From the NCBI GenBank assembly GCA_024229615.1, contig JAAESG010000089.1, positions 1 through 46,330 on the forward strand: a stretch of DNA of 46,330 nucleotides, in the 5' to 3' direction. Of the stretch, positions 17,018 through 24,342 are shown piece by piece. Position numbers and translations under genes: made by a program. Origin of the DNA: Gammaproteobacteria bacterium (lineage in GTDB: Bacteria; Pseudomonadota; Gammaproteobacteria; GCA-001735895). Position 1 is the stretch's first letter; the number at the start of each line of letters is the position of its first letter. Below the pieces are notes generated by a model, which was not told where the DNA came from, searched no databases, and saw only the letters and a list, made by a program, of their open reading frames with translations.

Positions 17018-17175
17018 ACGCCGACTAGTCGGCCCGATCCTCAATCAAGGCTGATAATTGGAACAGGGATATTTGATCCTGGCCCGCAGACGCTAGTGTT
17101 ATAGGCGGAAGAAGTGGTGGGCTCTGTTCGAAGCCGGCAAAGCAATCCACGGTTTGCTGTCGCTTGAAATCAATG

Positions 17176-18561
17176 TCAAGGGCCAGGACCTGGCTCGGTT
17201 TGTTGCGATGGATTGTGCCTGCCAGGTCTCATCGAGCGATACACCAGCACCAGGAAAACGATGCCGCCGATAATCGAGATCAAGCCGCCGAATCCCATAA
17301 GACCCATACCGGCAATCTGTTCGATGCCGCGTTCGGAGTCGGTTGACTTGCGCGCCACGTTATAGCCGCCGGACCAGGCCAGCCCGGTGATGTGCATCAA
17401 CTGACCGCTGCCGTAGAGACCGGGTTGCCAGCGCGCTAATTTGCCGCTGACCCTGGCAAATCCGAGCTGCGGCAGCAAGTGGTAAGTCATACCCATGAAT
17501 GCGATTGTGATACCGACGATGGAGCCATGATAGTGTGCCGGCACCGTGACCGTGCTGCCGCTGATCATGAAGCCGATAACACCGCCGGCGCCAAACAGTA
17601 AAATCGAAAATATCAATGCGTTTCTCTCGATTTCAAAACCGGGGGACGGACGCCATTTTTCGATTATGGCGAGCAGGGTCGCAGCACCAATGGGTACCGC
17701 GGCGATGGCGCCACCATATTTCATTAGCTGGATGAACCAGAACAAATGATTGCCCGAGCTGACATCGAAGACGAGATAGATCACCGGGACTGCCAGCACC
17801 GGTTGCAATCCGAGAATGAATAAAAACAGGGCCACGCGTGGTGAAATGCGCAAATATGCACCGCTAACGGTGGCCAGCCATAGCCAGGCCACCAGCATCA
17901 ATTGCGTATGGCTGAACTGGATGATATGGCCGCTGCCCCAGAATAGGCGATCGAAGTAGGCGAGGCCCTCGAAACCATCGTCGATTCCAAGGAAGGAAAA
18001 GATCAATGCACCGAGCGCAAACAGCGACGTTACGACTGCGATAAACAGACCGAAGCGCAGGCTGCTTTCGCCGCTGGTCTGGTTGTCGTTGTCAAACGAG
18101 GTCAGGCAACTGCGCAATACCAGCAGGCAGAATCCTGCCCCGAATATAATCAGACCGACGAAGAAAACCGTGTTTTGTAACACCGGCACGTAGTTGTTCA
18201 TCAGCGGGTGGCTTTCGCCGGTAAACGGCGATATGACAATGATCAGCGTGCCGAGGCAGGCCAGGCCGAGGGCAAACCATCCGCAGCTGAGGCAGCGTGC
18301 GGAGCTGGTATAGCTCCACAAGACTCCGGCAAATGCGAGAAACCAGACCAGTACAGTGAGATTGACGTGGACCACGAGCGCGGTTCGAAAAAAGTCGACC
18401 CAGGGGATCACTTCCTGAAAAAACGGCGTACGCGACAATACGACCAGAATGGTGTAAAGGCCACCGATAACCAATGCGGAGAGGCCCAGCAGCAGCCAGC
18501 CGGTGGTCAATCTACGGGCGTTACTATCGGGAACAGGTAGCGTAAACTTGTTTGTCAGCAT
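17176..18561 (-). CDS. haem-copper oxidase subunit I homologue lacking the active-site Tyr; candidate non-canonical NO reductase
   Basis: 461 residues from ATG 18561 (MLTNKFTLPVPD, with AGGAAA close upstream); the track start at 18609 is an extension. About 12 membrane helices. The low-spin haem histidine is in ALVVHVNLTVLVWF. The copper-site helix reads WGSGHIIQFSHTQ: the His is 212, but the residue four on, Tyr in A/B-type oxygen reductases, is Phe216. The usual His-His copper pair appears as SSGNHLFWF (Asn271-His272). VPAHYHGSIVG carries the haem ligands. Missing Tyr and one His argue against O2 reduction. Described alternative NO reductases (gNOR, nNOR and relatives) have such altered sites, but which class this is needs a tree. 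A SCO gene lies upstream in the same direction. Confidence 0.85.
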   Translation of the reverse strand: MLTNKFTLPVPDSNARRLTTGWLLLGLSALVIGGLYTILVVLSRTPFFQEVIPWVDFFRTALVVHVNLTVLVWFLAFAGVLWSYTSSARCLSCGWFALGLACLGTLIIVISPFTGESHPLMNNYVPVLQNTVFFVGLIIFGAGFCLLVLRSCLTSFDNDNQTSGESSLRFGLFIAVVTSLFALGALIFSFLGIDDGFEGLAYFDRLFWGSGHIIQFSHTQLMLVAWLWLATVSGAYLRISPRVALFLFILGLQPVLAVPVIYLVFDVSSGNHLFWFIQLMKYGGAIAAVPIGAATLLAIIEKWRPSPGFEIERNALIFSILLFGAGGVIGFMISGSTVTVPAHYHGSIVGITIAFMGMTYHLLPQLGFARVSGKLARWQPGLYGSGQLMHITGLAWSGGYNVARKSTDSERGIEQIAGMGLMGFGGLISIIGGIVFLVLVYRSMRPGRHNPSQQTEPGPGP

Positions 18562-18579
18562 TTTCCTACTTCGAGCGAC

Positions 18580-18753
18580 GTGAGCAATAAAATATCCTAT
18601 ACCGAACAACCCACAGACGATCCATTGCCCGAACAGAATGGGCCAGGCATGACATTTTGGGGTATTGGTATTGTTATCAATGTAGTCATGATTACAGCCT
18701 ATTTTGTCTGGGCTTACAAGCAGTGGAAAAAAATTGATCGGCGCGATAATTGA
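18580..18753 (+). CDS. tiny single-helix membrane protein (57 aa), possible small oxidase subunit
   Basis: GTG-started frame shorter than the track limit: MSNKISYTEQPTDDPLPEQN, then a helix GIGIVINVVMITAYFVWAY and a basic end KQWKKIDRRDN. It fills almost exactly the 213-base gap between the haem-copper gene and its SCO neighbour, but on the opposite strand. An ATG at 18649 is a shorter alternative start. The acidic tail, one helix and positive-inside layout resemble small oxidase subunits such as CcoQ, and recall the small protein before norS. No strong ribosome binding site is seen, so chance coding is possible. Confidence 0.45.
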   Translation: MSNKISYTEQPTDDPLPEQNGPGMTFWGIGIVINVVMITAYFVWAYKQWKKIDRRDN

Positions 18754-18774
18754 AGAGATCGCTTTGACCGAAAA

Positions 18775-19422
18775 TTAGCGACTGCCGGAAAAGTAGGCCT
18801 TGATTTTCTGGTATTGCGATAACAGGGTTGAGGCGTAGTGCGGTTGGGAAAATGTGGCTACCAGTCTGCCCAGGGGATCGACCAGGAAGATGGCGCTGGT
18901 ATGTGTCACCAGATATTGCCCGGGCGCGGTTTCCGCTTCGAGGATATACCCTGCACCAAATTGTGTGACGAATCGATCTATGGCGCCTTTCCCCGCGCTC
19001 ACACCGATAAATCTTTTGTTGAAGTGGCTGACGTAACTGGCCAGGTTTTCGGTGTTGTCGCGTCCGGGATCGACCGAGACAAACAACACCTGCATGTCAT
19101 CCGGTTCCACGCCACTCGCATCTTTCAGCAGGCCGTAAAAAGAATTCAACTCGTGCAAGGTGTTGGGACAGACGTCAGGACAGGACAGGTAACCGAAAAA
19201 GATAAAGCTCCATTTGCCCTGCAGATTGTTTTCACTGATCGGGCCGTGGCTTTGGCTTTGCAATTGAAAAGGAGCAAGCAGCCGGTACTCCGAGCGCAGT
19301 ACGCCGTTGAGTTCGCTCGGTGGCACGGGCGGTTTCACCAGCAGGTGAGTAATCAGCATAACCAGTCCAAAAACCAGGCCCAGCACCAGGCTGCCGATCG
19401 GTATGAAGCGCTTTTTCGTCAT
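18775..19422 (-). CDS. SCO1/SenC-family copper chaperone
   Basis: 215 residues with an N-terminal membrane anchor (SLVLGLVFGLVMLITHLLV) and a thioredoxin-like domain. The copper-binding CxxxC is in SCPDVCPNTL and the third ligand in THTSAIFLVD. SCO proteins load or reduce the CuA site or other copper sites of haem-copper enzymes in the periplasm. It lies upstream of the non-canonical haem-copper gene and probably serves it. The large plus-strand ORF 18838-19725 opposite is a shadow. Confidence 0.92.
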   Translation of the reverse strand: MTKKRFIPIGSLVLGLVFGLVMLITHLLVKPPVPPSELNGVLRSEYRLLAPFQLQSQSHGPISENNLQGKWSFIFFGYLSCPDVCPNTLHELNSFYGLLKDASGVEPDDMQVLFVSVDPGRDNTENLASYVSHFNKRFIGVSAGKGAIDRFVTQFGAGYILEAETAPGQYLVTHTSAIFLVDPLGRLVATFSQPHYASTLLSQYQKIKAYFSGSR

Positions 19423-19456
19423 GAACTCAGCTCATCCGATGGTCGCCCTGGCGGGG

Positions 19457-19624
19457 CTAGCCCGCATTTCTCACCAGGATGGCGGGCCCTCGCCTGTTCT
19501 TTGAATTCACAAGAGATTTTCTTCAGTCGGAAATACGCACTGCTATTCCCCTCCTTCAGAAAATCCCTTGTGAATCCAAAGCCCTGCGCGATCATCCTGT
19601 CCCCTGGTGAGAAATGCGGGTTAG
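19457..19624. repeat. REP-pair (REPIN/MITE-like) palindrome, copy 1
   Basis: Outer arms CTAGCCCGCATTTCTCACCA and its inverse (GGTGAGAAATGCGGG then TTAG) enclose about 120 bases. Inside is a second imperfect inverted pair: TTCACAAGAGATTTTC against GAAAATCCCTTGTGAA. The whole can fold as a nested hairpin of about 168 bases. The same outer arms recur at 40169-40318 with unrelated inner sequence, so the arms are a dispersed element. It lies between a periplasmic protein gene, whose stop codon is in the right arm, and the SCO gene. Confidence 0.85.
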
Positions 19625-20139
19625 GGCGTGGTAATGTGGTTGTACTTGATGATATGTTCGTTGATCACCCCGGGCTTGATCAATTCCAGGTAAGCGTCAC
19701 CGAGCCGGATAGTACAGGGCGCTAGTGAGCCGCATTCGAAGATGATGCGGTCTTCCAGGTAACCATAGCGTTCGATGTGAATGGTCGCGTTTTCGTTTAA
19801 AAGACCGTACTTGCCCCTGAGATAGGAACTGGTCCTGGTTTGCTTTCTGGCAGCGTCGAAAACCTCTGTCACCACCTGGTCAGATACATTCATCGCGTAG
19901 GGATATGGGATAAACATCATGCCGAGCCAGCGGTCCTCGAAAAACTTGATGTAGATATTGTTGCCCGCGGTTTTGGATGGGCTGCCATTGTTGCCATCCC
20001 TCGAGTAATGCCCGTCCAGTATTTCCCCGGAACTCGCAAATAAAGCGCTCGTCGAGACAAGGCTGCAGGCCAATACCAGGCATGGCCAGAAGTTCTTAGC
20101 GCGCTTGATTCGGGCGCTGTAAAAGTTTGTTTTTAGCAT
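19621..20139 (-). CDS. periplasmic protein of unknown function (172 aa)
   Basis: A signal peptide (FWPCLVLACSLVSTSALFA) follows a basic N-terminus. The mature part is mostly beta-strand-like with EILDGHYSRDGNNGSPSKT, FFEDRWLGMMFIPYPY and two cysteines (FECGSLAPCTIRL) that could form a disulphide. No family is recognised. The start lies 44 bases inside the end of the hemerythrin gene, so the two are probably cotranscribed from the FNR/DNR box at 20675 and may share an NO-related role. The stop codon TAA falls in the REP arm. Start could be later in the frame, for example near the signal peptide. Confidence 0.7.
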   Translation of the reverse strand: MLKTNFYSARIKRAKNFWPCLVLACSLVSTSALFASSGEILDGHYSRDGNNGSPSKTAGNNIYIKFFEDRWLGMMFIPYPYAMNVSDQVVTEVFDAARKQTRTSSYLRGKYGLLNENATIHIERYGYLEDRIIFECGSLAPCTIRLGDAYLELIKPGVINEHIIKYNHITTP

Positions 20140-20581
20140 TTTGAATCAGGGTTTTCAGGGTTGATTGACTGACCGGTTCGTGCGTTCGCATCGAGGCGAG
20201 CTTATGCAGGCGTGAATCGTGAGTTTTAAAGTGCAGTTGAAACCAGTCCGCCAGTTTTTGTTGAAATTTCTCATTGTCCAGACTGACCGAGTTTTCAAAT
20301 TCATCGGTAATATCGCGAATCTCGTCCAGCAAGCGATCGTGATCGGTGCGGTGTTGCGTGTATTGGTCATACCTATGGCGCTGCATCATCTGTTCCTCGA
20401 GTGCAAAATGTGCCGAAATGCCGCCATATATTTCACCGAGGCCATCAATGACCGAATCCCTGTCAGCCTGGTCCTCGATCAGTTCGTACACGGAATTAAT
20501 CTGGCGGATAAGCTCCTCGTGGTCGAAATCGACTCCCTTGAAGCCGGTACAGTATTCCTCGCGCCATTCAATTAATGCCAT
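20096..20581 (-). CDS. soluble bacteriohemerythrin
   Basis: Start chosen at ATG 20581 (MALIEWREEYCTGF); the track begins five residues earlier. The di-iron ligands are intact: DFDHEELIRQI, SAHFALEEQMM, QHRTDHDRLL and LHFKTHDSRL. A C-terminal tail of about 30 residues (SQSTLKTLIQNAKNKLLQ) lies beyond the usual domain. No membrane segment is seen, so a cytoplasmic O2 or NO binder is expected. A perfect FNR/DNR box lies about 95 bases upstream, with a TAGCGT hexamer at the predicted -10 position (20652-20647), placing it in the denitrification regulon. Confidence 0.9.
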   Translation of the reverse strand: MALIEWREEYCTGFKGVDFDHEELIRQINSVYELIEDQADRDSVIDGLGEIYGGISAHFALEEQMMQRHRYDQYTQHRTDHDRLLDEIRDITDEFENSVSLDNEKFQQKLADWFQLHFKTHDSRLHKLASMRTHEPVSQSTLKTLIQNAKNKLLQRPNQAR

Positions 20582-20674
20582 CGACAGACTCCACAAGATT
20601 TGTTGCGCCGACCTGGTCGGGAAGCAGCTTAGTTCAATAGCGCGCTACGCTATCACGACTCGCGCAAATGCTAA

Positions 20675-20688
20675 TTGACCAATGTCAA
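20675..20688. promoter_or_regulatory. FNR/DNR box upstream of soluble hemerythrin
   Basis: TTGACCAATGTCAA, a perfect consensus. If centred at -41.5 for the minus-strand gene, the -10 is TAGCGT at 20652-20647. A second box lies 64 bases to the right, so this divergent region has one box per side. Confidence 0.85.
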
Positions 20689-20751
20689 TCATTTCAGGCG
20701 CTTAGCGCTTTAGCCTGAATAGAGTTATCCGGTATATTACACTTTGATCAA

Positions 20752-20765
20752 TTGACTTAAATCAA
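20752..20765. promoter_or_regulatory. FNR/DNR box upstream of the sNOR operon
   Basis: TTGACTTAAATCAA, a perfect consensus. The predicted -10 position for the plus-strand operon (20788-20793) reads TAACCT, a weak match; the leader to the first start codon would be about 120 bases. A partly overlapping TTGATCAA lies just to the left. Confidence 0.8.
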
Positions 20766-20921
20766 TTAAATTTGAAGCCCGCTTAGGTAACCTGCTCAGT
20801 GCCGAGTCTATCACTAGTCGTGGGCCGACAGTTTGTGCACTCTACTTACCTGGGCGGGTATGTATAAGTGGGTTGCGCGAGGTGATCTCCGAGGCGTTAC
20901 TAATAAATTTTGAGGTTAGCC

Positions 20922-21083
20922 ATGTCACAAGAAGATGATCTACCAAGACCTGAACGTATTCCTTTTTTCCAGCGAGTTCTCGAAAATCCATTTCTGTTGC
21001 TGTTTATAGGGATAGTGATGCCTACAGTTTTCTACGTCCTGTGGGGCGTGATGGAAGTCGCCACCATTCCGGTCGCACCGTAA
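20922..21083 (+). CDS. small membrane protein (53 aa) at head of NO reductase operon
   Basis: ATG 20922 with GAGG in tgaggttagcc at good spacing. The protein starts with an acidic stretch (MSQEDDLPRPERIPFFQRVL) followed by one helix (PFLLLFIGIVMPTVFYVLWG) and a short tail. It is below the track limit. It precedes norS by 22 bases in the same direction, so it is likely an accessory subunit or assembly factor of the haem-copper complex. No family name is recognised. Confidence 0.75.
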   Translation: MSQEDDLPRPERIPFFQRVLENPFLLLFIGIVMPTVFYVLWGVMEVATIPVAP

Positions 21084-21105
21084 GCTAACTCAGGAGAAAA
21101 ACACA

Positions 21106-21645
21106 ATGAGTTCATTTCTACCCCCTTCAGAGCGCGTTTGGTGGAACACACCGATCGGCAAACAGGAAATCGTCTGGATCGGTGTCGCGCTGGTCTGGTG
21201 CCTGATCATGTTTTTGATGATGCCCTACTGGCATATCTATGGAAAACAGAATCTCTCCAACGAAGCCTACCAGACCACGCCTGCGCGATTCCAGGCAAAG
21301 GTCGACGAAATGGTGACGCAACACAAGGTTGGAGACATATCCGGAATTCCAGTCGTAAAACCGCCCGCTGGTAGTGACGTTTACATGCTCGGCAGGCTGT
21401 GGCAGTGGTACCCGATAATCGAGCTGGAGAAAGGTCAGTCGTATCGTCTGCACCTGTCGTCGATGGACTGGAATCATGGGTTTTCACTGCAACCGGTCAA
21501 CATCAATCTGCAAATCGTTCCCGGCTATGAAATGGTACTGACCGTGACACCGGATCAGGCGGGCGAATTCACGGTGGTGTGCAATGAGTTCTGTGGCATA
21601 GGCCACCACTTGATGCTCGGCAAAATCTTCGTGAAGGAGAATTAA
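21106..21645 (+). CDS. norS: NorS-like CuA cupredoxin, subunit II of sNOR-type NO reductase
   Basis: 179 residues: one N-terminal membrane helix (IVWIGVALVWCLIMFLMM) then a periplasmic cupredoxin domain. The CuA ligands are complete: His in SMDWNHGFSL, and CNEFCGIGHHLMLG with two Cys, Glu, His and Met. It would pass electrons from a periplasmic donor to subunit I. AGGAG precedes the ATG. The following gene starts one base after the stop. The norSY-senC arrangement is known for the sNOR group in ammonia oxidisers; the gene symbol rests on that arrangement and on the altered subunit I. Confidence 0.85.
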   Translation: MSSFLPPSERVWWNTPIGKQEIVWIGVALVWCLIMFLMMPYWHIYGKQNLSNEAYQTTPARFQAKVDEMVTQHKVGDISGIPVVKPPAGSDVYMLGRLWQWYPIIELEKGQSYRLHLSSMDWNHGFSLQPVNINLQIVPGYEMVLTVTPDQAGEFTVVCNEFCGIGHHLMLGKIFVKEN

Positions 21646-21646
21646 A

Positions 21647-23380
21647 ATGGCACAGTTTAGAGTTTGCCCGGATTCGGGATTCTATTTTGACAAGTCAGCC
21701 GAAAGCCTGATGAAGGCGAATGCCGTCGCCGGCGCCGTCTCGTTACTGATAGCGGGTATCCTCGGGTTAGGCGTAATCCTGACTCGTTGGCAGGGCGTGC
21801 ATCTACTGCCGGCCGACACCTTTTACCAGGTCCTTACTGGGCACGGTATCAACGCGTTGATTTTCTGGATTATCTTCTTCGAAATGGCGATCCTGTATTT
21901 TGCCTCGTCGACCCTGTTACGCACGCGCATTGCGGCACCACGCTGGGCCTGGGCCGGGTTCGCGCTGATGATCATCGGCATGGTGATGAACAACATAGCG
22001 GTACTGCAGGGCAATTCCAGCGTCATGATGACTTCCTACGCGCCGATGCAGGCGGCCCCGCATTTCTACCTCGGCCTGATTCTTTTCGCGGTGGGTGCGC
22101 TGATCGGCTGTTTTGTATTCCTCGGTACGCTGGTGATTGCCAGGGACGACCGCACCTACGAAGGCTCGATTCCGCTGGTCACTTTCGGTGCGCTGACCGC
22201 GTGCATCATCGCGATCTTCACGATTGCTTGCGGTGCCATTATCCTGGTGCCGACCTTCCTCTGGTCGATCGGATACATCGGGCATATCGATGCGGCAATG
22301 TATCGTGTGATCTGGTGGGGACTGGGACACTCGTCGCAGCAAATCAACGTCGCCGCGCATGTTTCAGTGTGGTACCTGATTATCGGTGTCCTGTTTAACG
22401 CTCGACCCATGTCTGAAAAAGTGAGCCGAAGCGCATTCCTGCTTTACATCCTGTTCCTGCAACTGGCCAGTGCGCACCATATCCTGGTCGACCCGGGTAT
22501 CAGTTCCGAATGGAAGGTGTTCAATACCAGTTATGCGATGTACCTGGCGGTACTGGCGAGTATGATCCACGGCCTAACCATTCCCGGCTCGATGGAAGTC
22601 GCGCAACGCGCCAAGGGATACACCAAGGGTATGTTCGAATGGCTGCGAAAGGCGCCCTGGGATAACCCGGTGTTTTCCGGCTTTTTCTTCGCGTTGATCA
22701 TCTTCGGCTTCATCGGCGGTATTACCGGCGTGGTCATGGGCACAGAGCAGATTAATATTATCATTCACAACACTATCTACGTGCCGGCGCATTTTCATGC
22801 AACAGTCGCCGTGGGTACCACGCTGACCTTCATGGCATTGACCTACTTGCTGATTCCGGTGTTGTTCCGGCGCGCGCTGTTCCTGCCGTGGATGGCGAAG
22901 TGGCAACCCTACGTATTCTCGGCCGGTATGACGTTGATGATCCTGTTCCAGCTCGGCGCGGGTACGCTGGGTGTGTCTCGTCGGCACTGGGACATGGACT
23001 TCACCGGTGCGATGTTGAGCTTTGAATACCCGGGAACGGCCTACACCTTAATGGCAGTGGCCGGCGTTGGCGGCGTACTCGGTGTGCTGGGCGGGGCCAT
23101 GTACCTGATCGTGACCGTTGGTTCGTTACTGTTTGGCAAAAAGCTGGATGAGTCCGCCGGCCTGTTCCAGGGTTTTGGTGTTCCACTGGCACCGTCTTCT
23201 TACAATGTCAGTCAGCCGGAACGTTTGCCGATGGCGCCCAAACTCGCGGTTGAGGAACACGGCTCTGGCGGATTCGAGGCACCCGGGACCTTCGCACTGG
23301 CGATGGCCTTACTGGTCTGTTTTGTCGTCTACTACTTCATCAACTGGGATTACCTGGCCTCGGTCTGGCCACTCAGCTAA
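21647..23380 (+). CDS. norY: NorY-like haem-copper subunit I, Tyr replaced by Gln; sNOR-type NO reductase
   Basis: 577 residues, about 14 membrane helices. H66 (LTGHGINALIF) is a low-spin haem ligand. The copper helix reads WWGLGHSSQQINVA: His228 is present, but Gln232 stands where oxygen reductases have the cross-linked Tyr. SAHHILVD supplies the His-His pair, and VPAHFHATVAV (H382, H384) the haem ligands. Loss of the Tyr with the rest intact is typical of NO-reducing members; the CuA partner and nearby SenC and CtaB match the sNOR type. Catalysis would be 2 NO + 2 e- + 2 H+ to N2O. Whether it pumps protons cannot be judged here. Confidence 0.87.
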   Translation: MAQFRVCPDSGFYFDKSAESLMKANAVAGAVSLLIAGILGLGVILTRWQGVHLLPADTFYQVLTGHGINALIFWIIFFEMAILYFASSTLLRTRIAAPRWAWAGFALMIIGMVMNNIAVLQGNSSVMMTSYAPMQAAPHFYLGLILFAVGALIGCFVFLGTLVIARDDRTYEGSIPLVTFGALTACIIAIFTIACGAIILVPTFLWSIGYIGHIDAAMYRVIWWGLGHSSQQINVAAHVSVWYLIIGVLFNARPMSEKVSRSAFLLYILFLQLASAHHILVDPGISSEWKVFNTSYAMYLAVLASMIHGLTIPGSMEVAQRAKGYTKGMFEWLRKAPWDNPVFSGFFFALIIFGFIGGITGVVMGTEQINIIIHNTIYVPAHFHATVAVGTTLTFMALTYLLIPVLFRRALFLPWMAKWQPYVFSAGMTLMILFQLGAGTLGVSRRHWDMDFTGAMLSFEYPGTAYTLMAVAGVGGVLGVLGGAMYLIVTVGSLLFGKKLDESAGLFQGFGVPLAPSSYNVSQPERLPMAPKLAVEEHGSGGFEAPGTFALAMALLVCFVVYYFINWDYLASVWPLS

Positions 23381-23385
23381 GCGTT

Positions 23386-23415
23386 GCACGGGATGGAGTC
23401 TGCTCCGTCCCGTGC
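23386..23415 (+). terminator. stem-loop after norY, possible attenuator
   Basis: GCACGGGATGGAG pairs with CTCCGTCCCGTGC (13 pairs with one G-U) around a TCTG loop. Only CTTTC follows, so termination would be weak. It probably lowers or stabilises expression between norY and ctaB. Confidence 0.6.
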
Positions 23416-23462
23416 CTTTCAAAATTAATTAGTCAGACAGAGGAGAGGTTGGTTTAGACAGC

Positions 23463-24320
23463 ATGTTCGGTCAGATATCAAATCTACTCAAACTGCGAAT
23501 TGGCGTGGTCATGATGTTGACCGCATTAGTCGCCATGGCGATAACGCCGGGGCAACAACCGAGCGTGTTTGAAATGCTGGTCTTAGCCTTCGCTGTATTG
23601 ATATCGGCGGGTAGCGCCGGCGCATTCAACCAGTACTTCGAAGTCGATCTGGATAGCAAGGTCGCGCGAACCTGTAACCGACCTTTTGTCACCGGTTATT
23701 TTCACAAGGGCCCGATGTGGCTCGGAATCATCCTCTTGTTACTCGTCGCTGGTGTCGGTTCCGCGGCGCTGGTACTGAATGTACCGTCTGCGATTTACAT
23801 TTTCCTCGGTGCGTTCTTCTATGCGATTGTCTATACCGTGTGGTTGAAACGCCGCTCCTGGACCAACATCATCATTGGTGGTGCCTCCGGCAGTTTCGCG
23901 GTGCTGGCAGGTGCGGCCGCGGTAGACCCGGACCTAGGCCCGGTTCCCATCATGCTGGCCCTGGTTCTATTTTTCTGGACACCCTCGCATTTCTGGAGCC
24001 TGGCGATCGCCAAAAACAAGGACTACACGAAAACCGGCGTGCCGATGTTGCCGGTCATCATTGGCAATCAGCGCTGCGCGAAGGTGGTCATGCTCAACAC
24101 CCTGGCGCTGGTTGCGACCTCGATAATGCCTTTCTTTTATGGCATGAGCTGGATTTACCTGCTGGCAGCCGCGGGTGGGGGTGGCTTTTTCATTTACCAT
24201 AATTACCTGATGATCAGGGATCCGTCTCCGCGGGTGGCGATGAAGAGCTTTTTCGCATCGCTACTGCAGCTCGTGTTGCTGCTTGTCGGTGCAGTGCTCG
24301 ACGTTATACTACTCGGATAA
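23463..24320 (+). CDS. ctaB: protoheme IX farnesyltransferase (haem O synthase)
   Basis: 285 residues, polytopic UbiA-fold prenyltransferase. The first Asp-rich site is AFNQYFEVDLDSKVARTCNR and the second DYTKTGVPMLPV, both matching the CtaB/CyoE group. It adds a farnesyl tail to haem b to make haem O. Its place directly after norY suggests that the sNOR-type enzyme uses an O- or A-type haem, or that the gene is kept from an oxidase ancestor. Neither can be told from sequence. The next gene starts 23 bases downstream. Confidence 0.93.
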   Translation: MFGQISNLLKLRIGVVMMLTALVAMAITPGQQPSVFEMLVLAFAVLISAGSAGAFNQYFEVDLDSKVARTCNRPFVTGYFHKGPMWLGIILLLLVAGVGSAALVLNVPSAIYIFLGAFFYAIVYTVWLKRRSWTNIIIGGASGSFAVLAGAAAVDPDLGPVPIMLALVLFFWTPSHFWSLAIAKNKDYTKTGVPMLPVIIGNQRCAKVVMLNTLALVATSIMPFFYGMSWIYLLAAAGGGGFFIYHNYLMIRDPSPRVAMKSFFASLLQLVLLLVGAVLDVILLG

Positions 24321-24342
24321 AATTTGCCCCGGGTCTCCCCCC

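Noticed and set aside
17020-17033. GCCGACTAGTCGGC palindrome after the membrane hemerythrin
   Set aside because: Perfect but short, without a loop or T-run; not called a terminator.
18838-19725. 295-aa plus-strand ORF
   Set aside because: Antisense to SCO, the REP pair and the 19621 gene; no family features.
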